A DNA stretch of 64,000 bases from Clostridium pasteurianum DSM 525 = ATCC 6013 (lineage in GTDB: Bacteria; Bacillota; Clostridia; Clostridiales; Clostridiaceae). The position numbers were made by a program, and so were the translations under genes. Shown in pieces: positions 15,753 through 25,342 of the stretch; the stretch's first letter is position 1; the number at the start of each line of letters is the position of its first letter. The notes below the pieces were generated by a model. It had not been told where the DNA came from. It searched no databases and saw only the letters and a list, made by a program, of their open reading frames with translations. The DNA lies in contig NZ_CP009268.1 in the NCBI RefSeq assembly GCF_000807255.1, positions 526,384 to 590,383 of the forward strand, read 5' to 3'.

Positions 15753-16148
15753 TTATTTGTTCAAAGAATTTTTTATCCAAACATTATTTAAAAAATTATT
15801 CATAGCAGTAATGGAATAATTACTGATTACGTGTTCAATAGCACAGGCATCAGTGTTCGCAATAGTATTATCGATGTTTAGAACTTCAGTAAAAAATTTT
15901 TGAATAACTTGATGTTTTTCTGAAATGATTTTTGCCAGTTTTAGACCTTCTTCAGTAAGGTAAATTTTATGATACTTTTCATTAGTAATAAGTTTTTTTT
16001 CAGAAAGTACTGACATGGCTGTATTAGCCGTAGCTTTGGTCACATCCATTTTAATGGCAATGTCTGTTAATCTAGTGCCTTGATTCCCATTGGATAATTC
16101 ATATACAGCTTCAAGATAATTTTCCATAGTAAAAGTAAGTTTGTCCAT
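15753..16148 (-). CDS. DtxR/MntR-family metal-dependent regulator
   Basis: A 131-residue regulator. N-terminal winged helix (TMENYLEAVYELSNGNQG, TDIAIKMDVTKATANTAMSVL, KIYLTEEG) is followed by a metal-binding dimerisation domain (ISEKHQVIQKFFTEVL, NTDACAIEHVIS with Cys and His ligands). It lacks the C-terminal SH3-like domain, as do MntR-type members. The metal (Mn or Fe) is not certain. No transporter is adjacent. GGAGGATTATTTT precedes the ATG. A structured repeat lies 43 nt upstream and a 44-bp palindrome about 250 nt upstream. Confidence 0.85.
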   Translation of the reverse strand: MDKLTFTMENYLEAVYELSNGNQGTRLTDIAIKMDVTKATANTAMSVLSEKKLITNEKYHKIYLTEEGLKLAKIISEKHQVIQKFFTEVLNIDNTIANTDACAIEHVISNYSITAMNNFLNNVWIKNSLNK

Positions 16149-16190
16149 AAAATAATCCTCCTACAATATATGTAATATGTAGATCTTCAA

Positions 16191-16373
16191 TTGAAGCAAG
16201 TTCTTAATTCAGGTGGTGATTCTTTTACCCCATCTGAATTTTAGAACTTCAAATGCATGGCTTACTTGGTGTAGAGCTTCCACTTGAAGAAAAGCAGAGA
16301 ACCAAAATCTTCGATTTTGTGTGAGGGCTGTACAGAGTGCGTGGGAGACTTACGCCAAGTTAGTCAGGTTAAA
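16191..16373 (-). repeat. Structured repeat family 1, copy 4
   Basis: Long form with one hairpin arm. Minus-strand order: CCTGACTAACTTGGCGTAAG, CTCCCAC, arm, then GTTCTAAAATTCAG...CTGAATTAAGAAC. It lies upstream of the mntR-like gene, so transcription of that gene could start inside or beyond it. Confidence 0.8.
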
Positions 16374-16403
16374 TCTATTATAGATAGACCTATTGTAAAA
16401 TAG

Positions 16404-16447
16404 TTAATATGTTATTGGTTAGAAATTTCTAACTAATAACATATTAA
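16404..16447. promoter_or_regulatory. 44-bp near-perfect palindrome
   Basis: Arms of 22 nt (TTAATATGTTATTGGTTAGAAA and its complement) match at 21 positions. It has no T tract on either side, so an operator or cruciform-type site is more likely than a terminator. A second, perfect 11-bp inverted repeat (AGTGTTGTTAA / TTAACAACACT) is at 16577-16602. The rest of 16448-16798 is AT-rich with no gene seen. Confidence 0.55.
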
Positions 16448-16798
16448 GTTTAACATATGCTGATTAGAAATACAAGTGATATTTATACTTAATTTGGTAA
16501 TAATGTATCATTATATAAATATATTATACATTAAAAATAATTATTTTTAATGTATTAGTTTAAAATTTAACAATAAAGTGTTGTTAAATTGTTAACAACA
16601 CTTAACAATTTATTGATATTTTCCATAGAAAAGTATAGGGGTTATATAGTAAAATTATCATAATAAAATAATATGAGTAATTTTATACTTGGAATATTAT
16701 AATAAAGATGTTTTGAAAATAAAGAAAATATAATATATAAAAGTTAATTATTTAACTTATCCATATAATTAAATATAATAATATCAGGAGAATTTTTT

Positions 16799-18286
16799 AT
16801 GTTAAGAATACTAGAAAAGATTAAATACATTAAAGATAATTATCTAATAGAAACTATTATATTGGTGATTATAGCAATTATACTAATAAACACTCTATTT
16901 GTTTATCCTATAGTGGGAAAATGTGATAATGGTGATTTTGAAAGATTTATGAGGTATGGAGGACTAAAGAATATACATAATGAATATAAAAAGATTTATG
17001 ATGGATATTTCCATAATAAATTTTTAATATCAAATCCAAATCCATTGCTGTTTGTGCCTGTGTATATCAACTGGGTTTCAAGTACTATATTGCTTAAAAT
17101 ATCGGTTTTTATTTTTTTAGTAATCCATGGTTTTAGCAGCAATCTTTTTGATATAAGATATTTAGCTTTTGTATATTGTGTAATATTTTTAATTGGGATA
17201 TTTCTTATAGTGAGCTTTAAAAGATTTAATTCCATACTTAAAATTATCTGTGGTGCCTTTTTTATTGTATTTTTTACCAGTACCTGTTACATAACTTATT
17301 TCAATTCTTTCTTTGGAGAAGCGGGGACAATTATATTTTTATTTTTGAACATAGGTACGTACTTGTATCTCATAACAAGAGAAAAGCCAGAGATAAGACA
17401 TTTTATATATTTCTTCTTAGCTTCCTGTGGATTTTTAACTGCAAAATCTCAGAATATACCTTTGCTCGTATTTATGCTGATCATATATGCTGGATTATTT
17501 GTTTATTATAAACAAAAGAAAATAAGGATAAGTATTATTATAGGCACTTTAATAGTTATTTCAATATGCGGCATAGGATATTTCTCTCTATCTGATACCA
17601 TGAATAGAAATAATTTATATCAATCTGTTTTTTTAGGAGTGCTTAGGGATTCTCCTACACCTGAAAGGGATTTACAGGAGATTGGTATAGATAAAAAATT
17701 TATGGTATTCTACGGACATTCCTTCTATGATAGAAAAGGGGAACAGGATCCTTTGGGAAAGGAAATGATAGACGATTTTTATCCTAATATATCCTTTGGG
17801 AAAATATTGGTATTTTATATTAATCATCCGGATAGGTTGTGGGAAAAGATTGTTGATTCAGCTAATAATGCCTATGCCTTTTCAAATATAAAAAAGGGAA
17901 GCTTTATTAAAAATCAATATGATTCCAATAAGGTTGTAAATGGTATAAGAGTTTATCTCATAGAAAAATTTCCAAAGCTTCATCGTAATATCTATGTATT
18001 CATTGGATTTTCAATATTGTATTTGTTAATATCAATATTTTATTTTATAAAATATAAGGATAGGACCACAAGACTTTTAGTACTTATGCTTTTATTTATA
18101 CTAGCATCAGGTGCTTCACAATTAGTATTACCGGTTCTAGGCTCAGGACATGGGGATTTTGGAAAACATTTATTTTTATTGAATCTATCCTATGATATAA
18201 TGGCAGGAATTGCTGTATTATGGATTGCCCATATAATATACAAATGTTCCTTGAAGTATTTCAAAAACATAATTAGATTAAAATAA
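16799..18286 (+). CDS. Polytopic membrane protein, possible GT-C glycosyltransferase
   Basis: A 495-residue protein with about ten or eleven membrane helices starting at residues 19-36. The first extracytoplasmic loop begins GKCDNGDFERF and is followed by a long soluble loop; a second large loop lies about 265-365 (GVLRDSPTPERDLQEIG, YGHSFYDRKG). An acidic motif in the first outer loop and this helix layout are typical of GT-C lipid-linked sugar transferases, so cell-envelope glycan assembly is possible. No family is recognised with certainty. AGGAGA is 7-8 nt before the ATG. No glycan operon is adjacent. Confidence 0.6.
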   Translation: MLRILEKIKYIKDNYLIETIILVIIAIILINTLFVYPIVGKCDNGDFERFMRYGGLKNIHNEYKKIYDGYFHNKFLISNPNPLLFVPVYINWVSSTILLKISVFIFLVIHGFSSNLFDIRYLAFVYCVIFLIGIFLIVSFKRFNSILKIICGAFFIVFFTSTCYITYFNSFFGEAGTIIFLFLNIGTYLYLITREKPEIRHFIYFFLASCGFLTAKSQNIPLLVFMLIIYAGLFVYYKQKKIRISIIIGTLIVISICGIGYFSLSDTMNRNNLYQSVFLGVLRDSPTPERDLQEIGIDKKFMVFYGHSFYDRKGEQDPLGKEMIDDFYPNISFGKILVFYINHPDRLWEKIVDSANNAYAFSNIKKGSFIKNQYDSNKVVNGIRVYLIEKFPKLHRNIYVFIGFSILYLLISIFYFIKYKDRTTRLLVLMLLFILASGASQLVLPVLGSGHGDFGKHLFLLNLSYDIMAGIAVLWIAHIIYKCSLKYFKNIIRLK

Positions 18287-18359
18287 TATTTCAATAGAAT
18301 TATAATAGTGCATTGTTATTAGAAAAAAGCAAATAGTTTCTTTTTTATTAAAACAACTT

Positions 18360-18404
18360 AATCCAAAATAGTTTATGTGATACATAGCTAATTTTGGGTT
18401 TTGT
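18360..18404 (+). terminator. Terminator after the GT-C-like gene (family member 4)
   Basis: AATCCAAAATAG...CTAATTTTGGGTTTTGTT, with the loop TTTATGTGATACATAG similar to the loops of the unit 1 and 2 terminators. Confidence 0.7.
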
Positions 18405-18411
18405 TGTATTT

Positions 18412-18762
18412 GAAATAGAAACTTTAGAAACTATCCTCAAACTACAGGGAGGTTCAAAGTCTGCCATTGAAATTGCATCTCAAGCTGTTCGTAAAGGCGG
18501 AACAGTATCTGTGGTAGGAGTTTACGGTGCTAGGTATAATAATTTTCCGTTTGGAGATTTTTTCTCAAGAAATATAACATTAAAAATGGGTCAATGTCCT
18601 GCAGATTCTTATATAGATACTATTTTAGATCTAATAAAAAAGAATAAATTTGATGCCATAGATATAATAACCCACAGAATGTCCCTTTCAGATGGTGAGA
18701 AAGCTTACAAATTATTTGATCAAAAACTGGATAATTATATAAAAATTGTATTAAAACCATAG
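18412..18762 (+). pseudogene. C-terminal fragment of a zinc-dependent alcohol dehydrogenase
   Basis: About 115 codons match the end of medium-chain Zn alcohol dehydrogenases: GGSKSAIEIASQAVRKGGTV, then FFSRNITLKMGQCP, THRMSLSDGEKAYKLFDQK and NYIKIVLKP. The catalytic-zinc half and most of the coenzyme domain are absent. The open frame begins inside the preceding terminator and no ribosome binding site is present, so it is a dead 3' end. A second remnant of a similar gene is at 23642-23761. Confidence 0.8.
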
Positions 18763-18891
18763 TGTACAGGTTAAATTTTAAATAATTATATCTATAATCT
18801 CGTTTTATGTATGATAATCCTCCAAAGGAAAATAATAAATAAGTAACAATACTATTTCATCTATTTATTATAGGAAAAGGAGATTATTTTT

Positions 18892-21800
18892 ATGGCAAAG
18901 ATTATGAAAACTATGGATGGGAATGAGGCTGCTGCTTATGCTTCTTATGCATTTACAGAAGTGGCAGCAATATATCCCATAACACCATCTACACCAATGG
19001 CAGAGAGTGTTGATGAATGGTCTGCTCATGATAAAAAGAATATTTTTGATCAGGCTGTTAATGTTGTAGAGATGCAATCTGAAGCAGGAGCAGCAGGTTC
19101 CGTACATGGATCATTAGCAGCTGGAGCTTTAACTACTACATATACGGCATCACAGGGATTACTTCTGATGATACCAAACATGTATAAAATAGCTGGTGAG
19201 CAGCTTCCAACAGTATTTCATGTAAGTGCAAGAGCAATTGCCACACATGCATTATCAATTTTTGGAGATCATCAGGATGTTATGGCTTGCAGGCAAACCG
19301 GTTTTGCACTACTGGCTTCCAGCAGTGTCCAGGAGGCTATGGACCTTGGATGTATTTCACATTTGAGCACTATAAAATCAAAAGTACCATTTTTACATTT
19401 CTTTGATGGATTCAGAACATCTCATGAATATCAAAAAATAGAAATAATTGATTATGAAGATTTAAAAAATTTAGTGGATTATAATTCTATTAAAGAATTT
19501 AGAGATAAGGCATTAAATCCTGAGCATCCAGTTGTTAGAGGTACAGCACAAAATCCTGATATATATTTTCAGGGAAGAGAAGCTTCAAATAAGTTTTATG
19601 ATGCAGTTCCAGATATAGTAGAAAACTATATGAAGGAAATAAAAAGTATAACTGGAAGAGAATATCATCCATTTGATTATTATGGTGCACCTGATGCGGA
19701 AAATATAATAATAGCTATGGGTTCAGTTTGTGATACTATAGATGAATCTATAGACTATTTGAGAAATAAGGGAGAAAAGGTAGGAGTAATAAAAGTACAT
19801 CTTTACAGACCTTTTTCCAGCAAGTATTTCTTCAATGTGTTTCCAAAGACAGTTAAAAAAATTGCAGTTCTTGATAGAACAAAGGAACCAGGTTCCCTTG
19901 CAGAACCTCTATACTTAGATGTTGTTCATCTATTCAACAATAGTGCTGAAAAACCAATAATAATTGGCGGAAGATATGGACTTGGTTCAAAGGATACTCG
20001 TCCTTCTCAAATTCTATCCGTATTCAATAATTTAAAAAGTGATAATCCAAAGGATAAATTTACAATAGGCATCGTAGATGATGTTACTAACACATCTTTA
20101 CCAGAAGGAGAGATAATAGACACAACTCCAGAAGGAACAATAAACTGTAAATTTTGGGGACTTGGATCAGATGGCACAGTTGGTGCTAATAAAACTGCCA
20201 TTAAAATAATAGGAGATAATACTGGCCTCTATGCTCAGGCATATTTTTCCTATGACAGTAAAAAATCTGGTGGTACTACAATTTCACATTTAAGATTTGG
20301 TAAGAAGCCAATAAAATCTCCATACTTAGTTTACAATGCAGATTATATTGCATGTCATAATAAATCCTTTATTTATAACTATGATTTACTGCTTGGATTA
20401 AAGAAAAATAGTACATTTGTATTAAACTGTCCATGGAGTGAAGAGGAGCTTACAGATAAAATACCTGCACCAATCAGAAGATATATTGCTGAAAACAATA
20501 TAAATTTCTATACAATAGATGCTATTTCAATTGCTTCGAAAATAGGTCTTGGTGGAAGAATAAATATGATTATGCAGGCCGCCTTCTTTAAACTTGCTAA
20601 TGTAATACCAGTAGAGGAAGCTTTAAGTCTTCTAAAGACATCAGTAGAAAAAACTTATGGAAAAAAAGGTCAAAAGATTGTAGATATGAATAAGGCAGCA
20701 ATAGATCAAGGTGTAGGCGCTTTGGTAAAGGTTAATGTTCCAGCTTCCTGGGCAAATGCGGAAGAAGAAAAGCTGCCTGCTAAAGAATTACCTGACTTTA
20801 TTAAGAGAATACAACTGCCTATGGCTAGACATAAAGGTGACGAACTACCAGTAAGTGCATTTAATGGTATGGAAGATGGTAGATTCCCTCTTGGAACTGC
20901 TTCCTATGAAAAGAGAGGTATTGCTGTAATGGTACCTGAATGGCAGATTGATAAATGCATTCAATGTAATCAATGTGCATATATTTGTCCACATGCAACA
21001 GTAAGATCATTTTTATTGAATGATGAGGAACTAAGCAAGGCACCGGACACCTTTAAGACTAAAAAACCCGTTGGTAAGGGATTAGAGGAAATGCATTTTA
21101 AAATTCAGATAAGTCCCCTGGATTGTACTGGATGCGGAAATTGTGCAGATGTTTGTCCTGCACCGGGAAAAGCTTTAATAATGAAACCTGCCGATCATGA
21201 AATTGAAATGGAAAGCGAAAACTGGGAATTTGCTATGAGCGTTCAAGAGAAAAAGGATGTTATGGATCCTAAAACAGTTAAGGGAAGTCAATTTAGAAGG
21301 CCTCTACTTGAATTCAATGGAGCCTGCCCAGGATGCGGTGAAACTCCATATATTAGACTTCTTACTCAGCTTTATGGAGATAGAATGATGATAGCTAATG
21401 CCACAGGTTGCTCATCCATTTGGGGAGCTAGTGCACCATCTATACCATATACTGCAAACACAGATGGAAAAGGACCTTCCTGGGGAAATTCACTGTTTGA
21501 AGACAATGCAGAATACGGCTATGGCATGTATCTTGGAGTAAGAGCAATTAGAGAAAAACTTGCCGATCTTATGAAACAGGGAATGCAATCAGATCTTAGT
21601 GATGAAGTAAAAGATTCCTTTAAAGAGTGGCTTGATAATTTTAACTCTGGTGAAGGCTCTAAAGAGGCCAGTGGAAAGTTGTTGCAGGTTATAAATTCTA
21701 TAGGCATCGGAAAAAATAAAATAGTTGATGAAATATTGGAAAAGAAGGACTTTCTAATTAAAAAATCACAGTGGATAATAGGCGGAGATGGCTGGGCATA

Positions 21801-22419
21801 TGATATAGGCTTTGGTGGATTAGATCAAGTAATTTCAACAGGTGATGATGTGAATATATTTGTATTGGATACTGAAATATATTCAAATACCGGTGGACAG
21901 TCATCTAAATCAACTCCAACTGGTGCCACAGCTAAATTTGCTGCTGCCGGGAAAAAGACGAGGAAAAAAGACTTAGGTATGATGGCTATGAGCTATGGGT
22001 ATGTATATGTGGCACAAATTGCAATGGGAGCCAATATGAATCAGACAATTAAAGCAATAACTGAGGCTGAAAGCTATGATGGACCATCACTTATAATCGC
22101 ATATGCACCTTGTATAAGTCATGGTATAAGATCTGGTATGGGAACAAGTATAATGGAGCAGAAAAAGGCAGTTAATACTGGATATTGGCATCTATACAGA
22201 TTTAGTCCTTTATTAAAAGAAGAGGGAAAGAATCCATTTGTGCTTGAATCTAAAGAACCAACTGGAGAATTTAAGAATTTTATAAATGGTGAAGTAAGAT
22301 ATACAGCACTAAGAACCATGTTCCCAGAAGTTGCTGATAAAATGTTTGATTTGGCAGAGAAAAATGCTAAGGAAAGATATGAGAGTTACAAGAGATTAGC
22401 AAATCAACAATTTAGTTAA
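18892..22419 (+). CDS. nifJ: Pyruvate:ferredoxin oxidoreductase
   Basis: A 1175-residue single-chain PFOR: pyruvate + CoA + oxidised ferredoxin gives acetyl-CoA + CO2 + reduced ferredoxin, reversible in acetogens. Domain order is complete: N-terminal pyrimidine-binding domain (GNEAAAYASYAFTEVAAIYPITPSTPMAE), transketolase-like and gamma domains, an inserted two-[4Fe-4S] ferredoxin domain (CIQCNQCAYICP near 688, CTGCGNCADVCP near 744), and the TPP domain (CPGCGETPY near 812, GDGWAYDIGFGGLD, SNTGGQSSKSTPTG). AAGGAG is about 10 nt before the ATG. It is transcribed alone, with a terminator at 22538. Confidence 0.97.
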   Translation: MAKIMKTMDGNEAAAYASYAFTEVAAIYPITPSTPMAESVDEWSAHDKKNIFDQAVNVVEMQSEAGAAGSVHGSLAAGALTTTYTASQGLLLMIPNMYKIAGEQLPTVFHVSARAIATHALSIFGDHQDVMACRQTGFALLASSSVQEAMDLGCISHLSTIKSKVPFLHFFDGFRTSHEYQKIEIIDYEDLKNLVDYNSIKEFRDKALNPEHPVVRGTAQNPDIYFQGREASNKFYDAVPDIVENYMKEIKSITGREYHPFDYYGAPDAENIIIAMGSVCDTIDESIDYLRNKGEKVGVIKVHLYRPFSSKYFFNVFPKTVKKIAVLDRTKEPGSLAEPLYLDVVHLFNNSAEKPIIIGGRYGLGSKDTRPSQILSVFNNLKSDNPKDKFTIGIVDDVTNTSLPEGEIIDTTPEGTINCKFWGLGSDGTVGANKTAIKIIGDNTGLYAQAYFSYDSKKSGGTTISHLRFGKKPIKSPYLVYNADYIACHNKSFIYNYDLLLGLKKNSTFVLNCPWSEEELTDKIPAPIRRYIAENNINFYTIDAISIASKIGLGGRINMIMQAAFFKLANVIPVEEALSLLKTSVEKTYGKKGQKIVDMNKAAIDQGVGALVKVNVPASWANAEEEKLPAKELPDFIKRIQLPMARHKGDELPVSAFNGMEDGRFPLGTASYEKRGIAVMVPEWQIDKCIQCNQCAYICPHATVRSFLLNDEELSKAPDTFKTKKPVGKGLEEMHFKIQISPLDCTGCGNCADVCPAPGKALIMKPADHEIEMESENWEFAMSVQEKKDVMDPKTVKGSQFRRPLLEFNGACPGCGETPYIRLLTQLYGDRMMIANATGCSSIWGASAPSIPYTANTDGKGPSWGNSLFEDNAEYGYGMYLGVRAIREKLADLMKQGMQSDLSDEVKDSFKEWLDNFNSGEGSKEASGKLLQVINSIGIGKNKIVDEILEKKDFLIKKSQWIIGGDGWAYDIGFGGLDQVISTGDDVNIFVLDTEIYSNTGGQSSKSTPTGATAKFAAAGKKTRKKDLGMMAMSYGYVYVAQIAMGANMNQTIKAITEAESYDGPSLIIAYAPCISHGIRSGMGTSIMEQKKAVNTGYWHLYRFSPLLKEEGKNPFVLESKEPTGEFKNFINGEVRYTALRTMFPEVADKMFDLAEKNAKERYESYKRLANQQFS

Positions 22420-22537
22420 AAATAAAAGAAGGAGCTGTGTTTGAAGAGGAATGAATATTTATTAAATTTAGAAATAGCCTTACTTATTATTAAAATAGAA
22501 TTTTGATAATTGTTATTAATAGTAAGATGGTTAAAAA

Positions 22538-22580
22538 TCTGTCTCACCATGGATAAATACATGTGAGACAGATTCTTCTT
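22538..22580 (+). terminator. Terminator downstream of nifJ
   Basis: TCTGTCTCAC(C)ATG / CATGTGAGACAGA stem with one bulge followed by a T-rich tract. Confidence 0.75.
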
Positions 22581-22607
22581 TATTATTATAGATTATGGTA
22601 TTAAAAT

Positions 22608-22775
22608 TTATTTTTGATTAGCGTCTACCCAATCCTTTGCATTTCTGGTTTCCTGTTCATTGGGAATAGATACATTTGTAACAGGTTTTACCTTTGAAAT
22701 ATTGGCCCAAGCAGCAGTATCATGTTTTTCAATGGGAATGCCTTGAAATTTTTCTTTGAAATTATTCTTAGCCAT
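22608..22775 (-). CDS. Small DUF3787-type spore surface protein
   Basis: A 55-residue soluble protein with the family-typical stretch EKHDTAAWANISKVKPVTNV and ending RNAKDWVDANQK. DUF3787 proteins are short clostridial proteins, at least one of which is found on the C. difficile spore surface. The gene lies 32 nt downstream of a CotF-like coat gene on the same strand and has GAGGAGTG before its ATG, which supports a spore role and cotranscription. Confidence 0.75.
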   Translation of the reverse strand: MAKNNFKEKFQGIPIEKHDTAAWANISKVKPVTNVSIPNEQETRNAKDWVDANQK

Positions 22776-22807
22776 GTTACACACTCCTCTTTATTATATA
22801 TTAAAAT

Positions 22808-23371
22808 TTATACATGTTGAAGTTGTCTAACTTCATTATATATAGAAGATATAGTATTCATCTCATTCTCAGCCGCTGGTGATAGAGGATAATATCCCTT
22901 TTGTACCATCCACTGCCATACGTCGTAAGCATGATTACAACTCATTGTAAATGCATCTTTTAGAAATTGTCTTATTTCAGGATTACCAGTTTCCATAGCA
23001 CTCCAAGCATATTCTCTACCTGCTCTTTTTAATGTTAAAAGATAGGCAGTAGCTATTTCTCTATCATTCATTTTTTGTACATTGGTATTAGGTGTGACTG
23101 ACTCAAAACTGCTTACTGGTGACTTTGTAAAATCATTAAGCTTAACATTTAACTCTGGTACATTTAGTTTTTCATTAGGAGCACTAGCATTTTTTATAAA
23201 TTCAACCTTCATATTATAATCTTGAATGTGAGCCGGAAAATGGGCCTCAAGCATATTTTTCAGTTCTTGATCTTGAACCATATTTTTAAACATGGCCATA
23301 TTAGTTATAGAATTGACACAGCTAACAATCAATTCATGTAAATCATATAATTCATGTGATGCTAATTGCAT
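22808..23371 (-). CDS. CotF-like spore coat protein
   Basis: A 187-residue protein of the CotF/coat ferritin-like group. N-terminal helices (ASHELYDLHELIVSCVNSITNM), a middle linker (about 70-98), and a C-terminal four-helix-like part (REIATAYLLTLKRAGREYAW, CNHAYDVWQWMVQKGYYPL). A TAGGAGGA binding site precedes the ATG. It probably contributes to the spore coat; it forms a unit with the downstream DUF3787 gene and lies next to a CotJC-like gene. Confidence 0.8.
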   Translation of the reverse strand: MQLASHELYDLHELIVSCVNSITNMAMFKNMVQDQELKNMLEAHFPAHIQDYNMKVEFIKNASAPNEKLNVPELNVKLNDFTKSPVSSFESVTPNTNVQKMNDREIATAYLLTLKRAGREYAWSAMETGNPEIRQFLKDAFTMSCNHAYDVWQWMVQKGYYPLSPAAENEMNTISSIYNEVRQLQHV

Positions 23372-23641
23372 AAAAATATCCTCCTATAATGGTTATTATT
23401 TTTTAATAGTACAACATTGTTAATATACTTCATTTTATATTTTTTATGCAATTCTATAGTACTACTTCCTTATATTTTTCTATTTAGTATGTCATTTACG
23501 CTTCAATTAATAAATTTAATTAATTTTTGGTTTTAAGTAAAATTTCTTTATTAATCAATGGTTGTATAAAAAAGGCATTATTTATATGAAAATGTTCTAA
23601 AAACCAATAGAGAAGTCAATTCTTGTTATGTTTATTTTTAA

Positions 23642-23761
23642 AATTTCATACATGATGGATCAGATGCAGTAGTTTATTGTGTGGATATGGATGGTGAAAA
23701 ATTTTACAAATTATTTGGTAGAAAATTAGATAATTGCATAAAAGTTATATTAAAGCCATAA
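23642..23761 (+). pseudogene. Internally deleted alcohol dehydrogenase remnant
   Basis: Forty codons read HDGSDAVVYCVDMDGEKFYK, then LFGRKLDNCIKVILKP and stop. The first half matches the middle of a Zn alcohol dehydrogenase (G-x-D-x-x-I-D-C-V-G-M-D-G), the second half its extreme C-terminus. The junction lies at a shared GATGG, suggesting deletion between short repeats. The sequence after the stop (GTACAG-TAAATT) also resembles that after the fragment ending at 18762. Confidence 0.75.
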
Positions 23762-23848
23762 CGTACAGATAAATTATAAAGGATTTATGAATAGATATAA
23801 GGCTGCTGCAAATAATAAACTTGTATTTAAATTTTGGAGGTGTGTAAT

Positions 23849-24526
23849 TTGTTTAAACATGAAAAGCAGTTATTGAATAATTTACAAGTAAAAGTAGAAA
23901 GACCTAATCCACAATATGCAGTACTTATGCAGGAACAGCTAGGTGGTGGAAATGGAGAATTAAAAGCAGCGATGCAGTATATTTCCCAAAGTTTTAGAAT
24001 AAAAGATCCAGCAATAAAGGATTTATTTCTTGACATAGGTACAGAAGAACTTAGTCATATGGAAATAGTTGCAGAAACTATAAATTTATTAAATGGACAT
24101 GAAGTTAATCATGAAGCTGTAGGAAGCGGGGAAATTGAAACTCATATACTTTCTGGATTATCTCCGGTTTTAATAAATTCTTCAGGAGCTCCATGGACTG
24201 CTGATTATGTAACGGTTACGGGTGATATTGTAGCAGATATACTTTCTAATATAGCTTCAGAGCAAAGAGCTAAAGTTGTGTATGAATATCTATATCGTCA
24301 AATAAATGATAAGGAAGTAAGAAATACAATAGATTTTCTTTTAAATCGCGAAGAAGCACACAATACGCTATTTAGAGAGGCGTTAAACAAAATGAGAGAT
24401 GAAGGATCAAATAAAGACTTTGGAGTAACAGAAGACTCTAAATTATATTTTGACTTATCAACACCAGGCAAGTATTTTGATGCACCTAATCCTACACCAC
24501 CAAGTTTTGCTGGAACAAGAAGATAA
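23849..24526 (+). CDS. cotJC: Manganese catalase family protein, CotJC-like
   Basis: A 225-residue di-manganese catalase-type protein. Ferritin-like helices carry the metal ligands: E in GGNGELKAAMQY, EELSHME near residue 68-74, and REEAHNTLF near 171. Length and the terminal SPTPPSFAG-like motif (FDAPNPTPPSFAGTRR) fit the spore-coat subfamily CotJC. It would decompose hydrogen peroxide at the spore surface. Start is a TTG at 23849 eight nt behind GGAGG; no in-frame ATG is better placed. cotJA and cotJB partners are not adjacent. Confidence 0.85.
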   Translation: MFKHEKQLLNNLQVKVERPNPQYAVLMQEQLGGGNGELKAAMQYISQSFRIKDPAIKDLFLDIGTEELSHMEIVAETINLLNGHEVNHEAVGSGEIETHILSGLSPVLINSSGAPWTADYVTVTGDIVADILSNIASEQRAKVVYEYLYRQINDKEVRNTIDFLLNREEAHNTLFREALNKMRDEGSNKDFGVTEDSKLYFDLSTPGKYFDAPNPTPPSFAGTRR

Positions 24527-24599
24527 AATATAAATATGAAATAAATAGGTTTTTAGTATTTACTAAAAATGTTTAATTTATAAAAAAATGAAAAATTAC

Positions 24600-24628
24600 T
24601 TGCTATCTATAATTTTATGTGTTATAAT
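24600..24628 (+). promoter_or_regulatory. Promoter of the cold-shock gene
   Basis: TTGCTA, 17 nt, TATAAT. It leaves an untranslated leader of about 135 nt, as is usual for cspA-type mRNAs whose leaders refold in the cold. Confidence 0.65.
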
Positions 24629-24771
24629 GAATTCATACCTTAAATGAATCGTAATTAATTTAAAACCAATATATTTCAGTAACTCATATAATAAGTATGT
24701 TTGTAACGAAATTTTATTTGGGTAGTTATTGCAACGAGTTTAAGATAAATAAAATTTTGGAGGTACTTATT

Positions 24772-24969
24772 ATGACAGGTACAGTTAAATGGTTTAATGG
24801 ACAAAAAGGATTTGGATTTATAACAGGAGAAAATGGAAATGATGCATTTGCACATTTTTCACAAATACAATCAGATGGTTATAAATCACTTGAAGAAGGA
24901 CAAAAAGTTTCTTACAACGAAGTAAAAGGTCAAAGAGGATTACAAGCAGAAGAAATAACTATTCTTTAA
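24772..24969 (+). CDS. cspA: Cold-shock protein
   Basis: A 65-residue OB-fold RNA chaperone. Both RNA-binding motifs are intact: KGFGFI and DAFAHFSQI (RNP1 and RNP2 positions), after the standard start [18 protein letters not shown] precedes the ATG at 24772. Upstream in-frame codons fall within the leader and are not translated starts. A strong terminator follows. Confidence 0.95.
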   Translation: MTGTVKWFNGQKGFGFITGENGNDAFAHFSQIQSDGYKSLEEGQKVSYNEVKGQRGLQAEEITIL

Positions 24970-24994
24970 TTGTAATTACTTAATAGTGTAAGTG

Positions 24995-25024
24995 AAGCCT
25001 AGGGCATATGCTCTAGGCTTATTT
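24995..25024 (+). terminator. Terminator of the cold-shock gene
   Basis: AAGCCTAG-GGCATATGCT-CTAGGCTT hairpin then ATTTT. Between here and 25168 a further weak hairpin (AGAGAT/ATCTCT near 25130-25155) is the only structure. Confidence 0.85.
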
Positions 25025-25168
25025 TAAATTTTATTTAATAACTATAACTGGTTACTGTAACACTCCGTTGCACTTTATATAGCAATAAAAAACAAAATAA
25101 ACAAAGTTTTTTAGGGTAAATAAGTTATCAAGAGATGTAGCAGCAGTTATCTCTCATTTTTGTATAAT

Positions 25169-25200
25169 GAAAAAAATAGATGTACCAAAAGGCACATCTC
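25169..25200 (-). terminator. Terminator of the two-component operon
   Basis: On the minus strand AGATGTGCC-TTTT-GGTACATCT is followed by ATTTTTTT, about 140 nt after the response regulator stop. Confidence 0.8.
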
Positions 25201-25342
25201 AAGGTTAAATCTGTTAACAATAATCATAACGTACTATAAGATAGTATAACATAACAACAATAAATTTTCAATGTAGTAGGATAAAAAAATAGGTAAAATG
25301 TTTTTATGGATTAATGTCAATTTTAATCCAATTTAACTTAAC

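Noticed and set aside
22441-22506. 21-codon TTG-start ORF behind AAGGAG just after nifJ
   Set aside because: Low-complexity, no recognisable similarity, rare start; the binding site alone is not enough.
25115-25160. TTATCAAGAG motif resembling the start of a SAM-I riboswitch
   Set aside because: The rest of the aptamer (GGTGGAGGGA, GATGAAACC) is absent and no plus-strand gene follows; it is part of a small hairpin.
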